This document shows positions 1-64,000 of a DNA stretch of 64,000 nt, one piece after another. The DNA is taken from the NCBI GenBank assembly GCA_005408345.1, contig SEMN01000150.1, forward strand, positions 248,001 through 312,000, given 5' to 3'. Position numbers and translations under genes: made by a program. The notes beneath the pieces were generated by a model. It saw only the letters and a program-made list of their open reading frames with translations, made no database searches and was not told the DNA's origin. Each line of letters starts with the position of its first letter. The first letter of the stretch is position 1. This DNA comes from Macquaria australasica. Taxonomy: Eukaryota > Chordata > Actinopteri > Centrarchiformes > Percichthyidae.

Positions 1-514
1 TTCCTATCAAATTATTAATGTTTTGAATAAGGCGTGCTAAGAACAGCTTTGGTCCAGGGCTTTTAAATGCGATGCTTTTCTGGATGGAGTTCAACAACCT
101 ACTCTTGAATCATTTAAAGAGAGTAGGATTTAAAAGACACTTCAGTGTTGCAACAAGCAAAAAGCACAGTGTGTGTGTGTGTGTGCAAGTGTGTCGTCTT
201 CAAGTGGCAGCCCTAAGTGATGTCAATCTCCTCTAGTTGAGAAGCTGCAGCTGTGTGTACATTACAGTGGATCCTCCTGGGTGCTTGTGTTGACAAAATG
301 CGTGATGATGACTGTTTACAGTGTCGAGGAGACGAGGGACAACATTCAATTATTAATGGGCAGGATAAAAGAAATGGTACCACAAGGCAACACAGCTGAA
401 ATATATGTAGACAGACAGAGTGGAGGGAAAGCTTTAGGTGAAGTATTTTAGCAGAGTTTTGTGGATTTGCTGGGGTGTTGAAAAGAATGACGTGATTGAT
501 GACTCCATACTTAC
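1..514 (-). other. LRP1 intron 41, partial
   Basis: Intronic sequence downstream of exon 41 on the gene strand. It contains a short GT microsatellite near 170-185. I see no exon here: none of the LRP1 residues expected next (propeller 6, GSVEGLAYHRG) are encoded. Confidence 0.85.
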
Positions 515-60678
<60,164 letters not shown>

Positions 60679-60707
60679 CTCCTGAGCAATGCTCGATGGC
60701 ACTGATG

Positions 60708-60773
60708 TTAGAAAGGAATAGAGGAAAAGTTGGCTGGATTTCTACAACCTAACAACCCGATCAACCACCTCAT
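60708..60773 (-). promoter_or_regulatory. Upstream open reading frame in presumed LRP1 5' UTR
   Basis: An ATG at 60771-60773 opens a 21-codon frame (MRWLIGLLGCRNPANFSSIP then F) that stops with TAA at 60708-60710. The stop is 29 bases before the LRP1 start. If the mature transcript includes this stretch, it could lower translation of the main frame. Its presence in the mRNA is inferred, not shown. Confidence 0.4.
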
Positions 60774-61326
60774 CCGAACCCCTTCAATGGTCCGGGTGCG
60801 ATTGTCCGTTCAGTTGCACCCTCAGCCCCGCACGGTGGCCGCTTCAGACGGGCTTCTGCAATAAAAGGAGACTTGCTACAGCCCGGCGAGGCTATAGGCA
60901 GTGCAGCAGCACAGTCATGTATATTACTAATTGATTATCGGCATTCAAACATCATGCACAGTGTAACCTCTGTCTCTCTGTGCTTGCTGCTGGGGTCTCT
61001 GTTTCACCACACCATGCCCCCGGAATCGTCCACACGTCCAGAAGAGCTGCAGCCGCCGGCTCCGTTCAGCTCATTCCGTGCCAAACTAAAAAGAAAAATT
61101 AAAAAGTAAAAGCGTTTTTTTCCCTCGGAGCGCCAATGCCTCCCTGTGCTTGTGCTTGCATGAGTGGATGGTGAATCTCAACCTCCAGCACTGTGGACAA
61201 GACCGTGACGTAAGCTCGCCTCCTCAAAAATGGGATAACTGAGCGGCGAGCACTGTCTGCGCATGCCCTAACACACCTCCTTTTCTCCTATTTCATGCGT
61301 TTTCTCCTCAACCGTGGAGGTGGGGG

Positions 61327-61346
61327 AGAGAGAGAGAGAGAGAGGC
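61327..61346. repeat. GA microsatellite in promoter region
   Basis: About 9-10 GA units immediately beyond the NRF1-like motif on the side away from LRP1; GAGA-type tracts are common at open vertebrate promoters. Confidence 0.85.
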
Positions 61347-61925
61347 GGCGCTGCCTGCAACTGCTGCTCTGGGATCAGCCATGTTGGCTCAATATTTCTA
61401 CAAGATCCTGATTTTTTTTTTTTTTTATTATTTGTAATGATAATTTGCAAACAGTCAATTAAACAGCTGATAAACACTGACATGCTGCTTACACAGTTGT
61501 TGAACATAATGCCTACTTTTAAGTGTTTTCCTACCATCAACAGTTATTTTCATACAGGTCTACGGCTCGTTATGGGTAGAATCTATGGCATTTATCAGTT
61601 GCATCGCGTACCTCTACATAAGAAGATTAAGTCAGTAAAAAAATATACACATCTTTCTGTTAATCATTTTGTTGAAGAATCCGATAAATCACTTTCAAAT
61701 TGTGATATTTGGGTAGAAATTCCTATTTTGAATCATATTTTCTAATAGAGGCCTAAAATAAATACTTGCCTTTAAACTAAAATGGTGTCGCCACATTGCC
61801 TTTGTCTTTTCTCACGCGCACACATTCAGAGTTGCACCTAGTCAAAATAGAAAAAGCACGAAGTAAGGTGTATGTGTAGTCTACGTTGTGGAGGACCTTC
61901 AACCTCTGCATTCTTCACTAAATCA

Positions 61926-61938
61926 CGCCCCCTTGTGG
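61926..61938 (-). promoter_or_regulatory. CTCF-like core motif
   Basis: Read on the minus strand the bases give CCACAAGGGGGCG, a close match to the vertebrate CTCF core (CCANNAGGGGGC). Motif match only; occupancy is unknown. Confidence 0.35.
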
Positions 61939-62475
61939 TAGATGAAAATAAGAAGTGGGTCTGATTGTTATGAAATGGATATAGCTACATGTTTTTGGAT
62001 GAGCATGTGCAACAGTACAATAGACTTCCCAGCTTCAAGTAAAGGTAATTATTCACAAAAGGAATATGTTATTGTATTATATCGCTTGTAATTGCTTGGT
62101 TGCCAAAGCTAAGGCCAAAAAAAATACCCAAATCAATCTGAAGTTCAGGTAAAGACCCCATCTACTTTATATCCCCCAATCTATTAAACAAATAGCCAAT
62201 TTAGTCGGCAATAAGACCAAAGATATTTCCAATAATCTAGAGAGATTGTTAAAGTTAATTGGCCCTTACAGGAAAATATAGGTGGCCCCAAAAAAACTTT
62301 AACAGATTAAGGCAAATAAAAAAGATTTGCACCTTATTAAAATATCTTCCAGAAGGAAAGCGCAAATTTAATAATGTAACTGTTCGTAGCTTTAAACAAC
62401 AGAATGTAATCTTGAGTGAAATTATTCTTTAGAGATGTGAATATTTGATTGGGTAGTCTCATAAACCATCTAAAC

Positions 62476-62490
62476 CTGCAGGGGGCACTG
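62476..62490 (+). promoter_or_regulatory. CTCF-like core motif
   Basis: The plus strand reads cctgcagggggcact, matching the CTCF core with the AGGGGGC heart. It faces away from the motif about 550 bases nearer the gene. Motif match only. Confidence 0.35.
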
Positions 62491-64000
62491 AATACTTACA
62501 TTACAGAGAGACGTGCAGGCTGTAACTCATTTCACTACAGCACAACAAAAAGAATCCAACAATTGAATGCAATATTTGGTCAATTTTACTCGGCACGTCC
62601 TCTGAGAAAGTTCTGATCAAAGAGTCATTTGGTGAAAACAAGAACATTAGTGGATCCACCGCAGACGTCTTTCACGCTACACAAATTGACAGTAACCTCG
62701 CTACCACTGGTGTTAAGAATAAGCATGCTTTTCAGGGCTTTTCAGCACACAGATGTTTACCCAGAGCCTGAATCACAGGCGAGAATCTGAAGTATGTCGA
62801 GAATCTGTGAAAAACATGCCTGAAGTGATATGTGTTGAATCCAAGCATATTTTCACTCCCAGAATCAAAACAGAATATAAACACAAAAACATTAAGGGAA
62901 AAATAGTAAGTATAGCAGTATGTTAAACGTTTTGTTTTTCCAACCAAACTATCACTCCATGTGTTTCATTAATGCTCCTATTCTAGTTCACTGGAAAACA
63001 CCATTCTCTGATGTTAGCAAATTTGTTTACTTTTGATTTACATTGCTGTCTCTCCTGTTTGTCAACACAGTAAGTCAACATGATCGCTGGTGTCACCTCA
63101 ACCTGAGAATGCCCCCTTTGTGGGAGGAGGGTTGAGCATTGTCATCCAGGAGAGACAGACGCCAGCATGCTGTGTGGGAGACAGCTTGAAAGAGTGCCAG
63201 GGTAAACACTCCCAGACCACATGTTCTCCCAGGGCAGAGGGGCTGGCCTCTCTCCAGGCACATCTGCACACAATCCCTCAGCCTTTAGCAATCCCAGCCA
63301 AGGAGACAGAGCAGGGCAAAGGAGGTGGGGGTGGGGGGGGTGGAAGAGTTCCCAGACACAGAAAACCTGCTTCTCCTGTAGCAGTGGTGTCAATGATGAA
63401 AGTGATGATATCTCAAAGAAAAAATGAAACGCAACTCGCGGAGGGAGGATCACAAGAATCTACTCCCTGTATGCAGAGTTAAAAAATTCTGTGTGAAGGC
63501 TGACCACCATCTTTGCAGCTGTACATCTGTATCACACCACTAGATTCACATGCCAAGGTCTGCTTGGCTACAATCATTACCCAACCTGCCCATATCCTTG
63601 AGAGAAGATGGATTGCTCTATAAATCAAGCTCCTGACTCTCACACAGCCACGCTCTGCATCTGTAGCTGCACTGCATGCATGAAGTACACCATGCCTGTA
63701 ATTGTTCAACAAATTTTACGTTCTTTTGAAAAAAAACCCATTCCCGCTCATTATTATGCCTAAATGTAAATATAAATGTACTCCCATCTGTCTCTGTCAT
63801 CTCCCATAACAGCTTCTCTGGGTTGCTGCCTTTTAGTTTGCTAGTAAAGTGTGGCTTTGTGTATGTTTTCACAGAGAGGTAATTACTGAGCAAGCGATGC
63901 TGACAACACCTGAGGAATGCGGAGCATGCACCCGCAGCCTGTGTTCTCCTACCCCCATCACCCCCAACTCACTTCTCCCCCATCTGCAACCCTCCCCCAT

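Larger units (their letters stand above)
60679..61400 (-). promoter_or_regulatory. Probable LRP1 5' untranslated region and promoter
   Basis: The region upstream of the LRP1 start is richer in CG dinucleotides than the introns. It holds an NRF1-like motif (ctgcgcatgc, 61257-61266), a CRE/ATF-like motif (tgacgtaa, about 61206-61213) and a GA microsatellite (about 61327-61346). No clear TATA box is seen, which fits a CpG-type housekeeping promoter. The transcription start cannot be fixed from sequence. A pyrimidine run plus cag near 60855-60870 on the gene strand could be a 3' splice site, so an untranslated leader exon is possible. Confidence 0.45.
61401..64000. other. 5' flanking sequence of LRP1, no gene recognised
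   Basis: About 2.6 kb of intergenic sequence. It contains two CTCF-like motifs (61926-61938 and about 62478-62490), a G-rich run near 63321-63341 and a C-rich end (63940-64000). Open frames here, such as the plus-strand one at 63090-63482, show no recognised domain and look like chance. Confidence 0.6.

Noticed and set aside
63090..63482. 130-residue plus-strand frame in the 5' flank
   Set aside because: No recognisable domain, glycine run from a G-rich tract, no splice or promoter support, and overlapping frames on both strands of similar length; most likely chance in GC-rich sequence.

Overview
The window is a piece of a vertebrate nuclear genome, almost certainly a ray-finned (percomorph-like) fish. 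It holds one large multi-exon gene on the minus strand. The protein is clearly a fish orthologue of low-density lipoprotein receptor-related protein 1 (LRP1). Nearly every exon follows tetrapod LRP1 more closely than LRP1B. The fish call is an inference from the divergence from mammalian LRP1, the short introns in most of the gene, and fish-type repeats in the long introns (small inverted-repeat elements and a decayed L2-type LINE).

Layout: the gene runs from high to low coordinates. Exon 1 (signal peptide) ends the coding sequence at 60678, and the 41st coding exon lies at 515-889. The 3' half of the gene is beyond position 1. The 41 exons sum to about 6,835 coding bases, or about 2,278 residues of a family whose full length is about 4,500. 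In order they encode: signal peptide; LA repeats 1-2; two EGF-like modules; YWTD propeller 1; EGF; propeller 2; EGF; LA repeats 3-10 (ligand cluster II); two EGF; propeller 3; EGF; propeller 4; EGF; propeller 5; EGF; and the start of propeller 6. Every splice junction was placed by GT/AG and by phase continuity. The summed lengths keep frame throughout, except for one apparent extra base in a homopolymer of exon 11.

The first exons are widely spaced: intron 1 is 12.2 kb, intron 2 13.6 kb, intron 3 8.2 kb and intron 6 6.0 kb. From exon 7 onward introns are mostly 90-1,200 bases. The long introns carry microsatellites, including an AT repeat of about 72 units. They also carry several non-autonomous DNA transposons with visible terminal inverted repeats, an inverted pair of related elements, and the L2-like LINE relic.

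The 5' flank (60679-64000) holds the presumed promoter, with NRF1-like and CRE-like motifs. It also has a 21-codon upstream ORF before the LRP1 start, and two CTCF-like motifs pointing away from each other. No second protein-coding gene, tRNA, rRNA, CRISPR array or prokaryotic-type system was found. I see no convincing undescribed system. The most interesting points are regulatory or structural details of this LRP1 locus.
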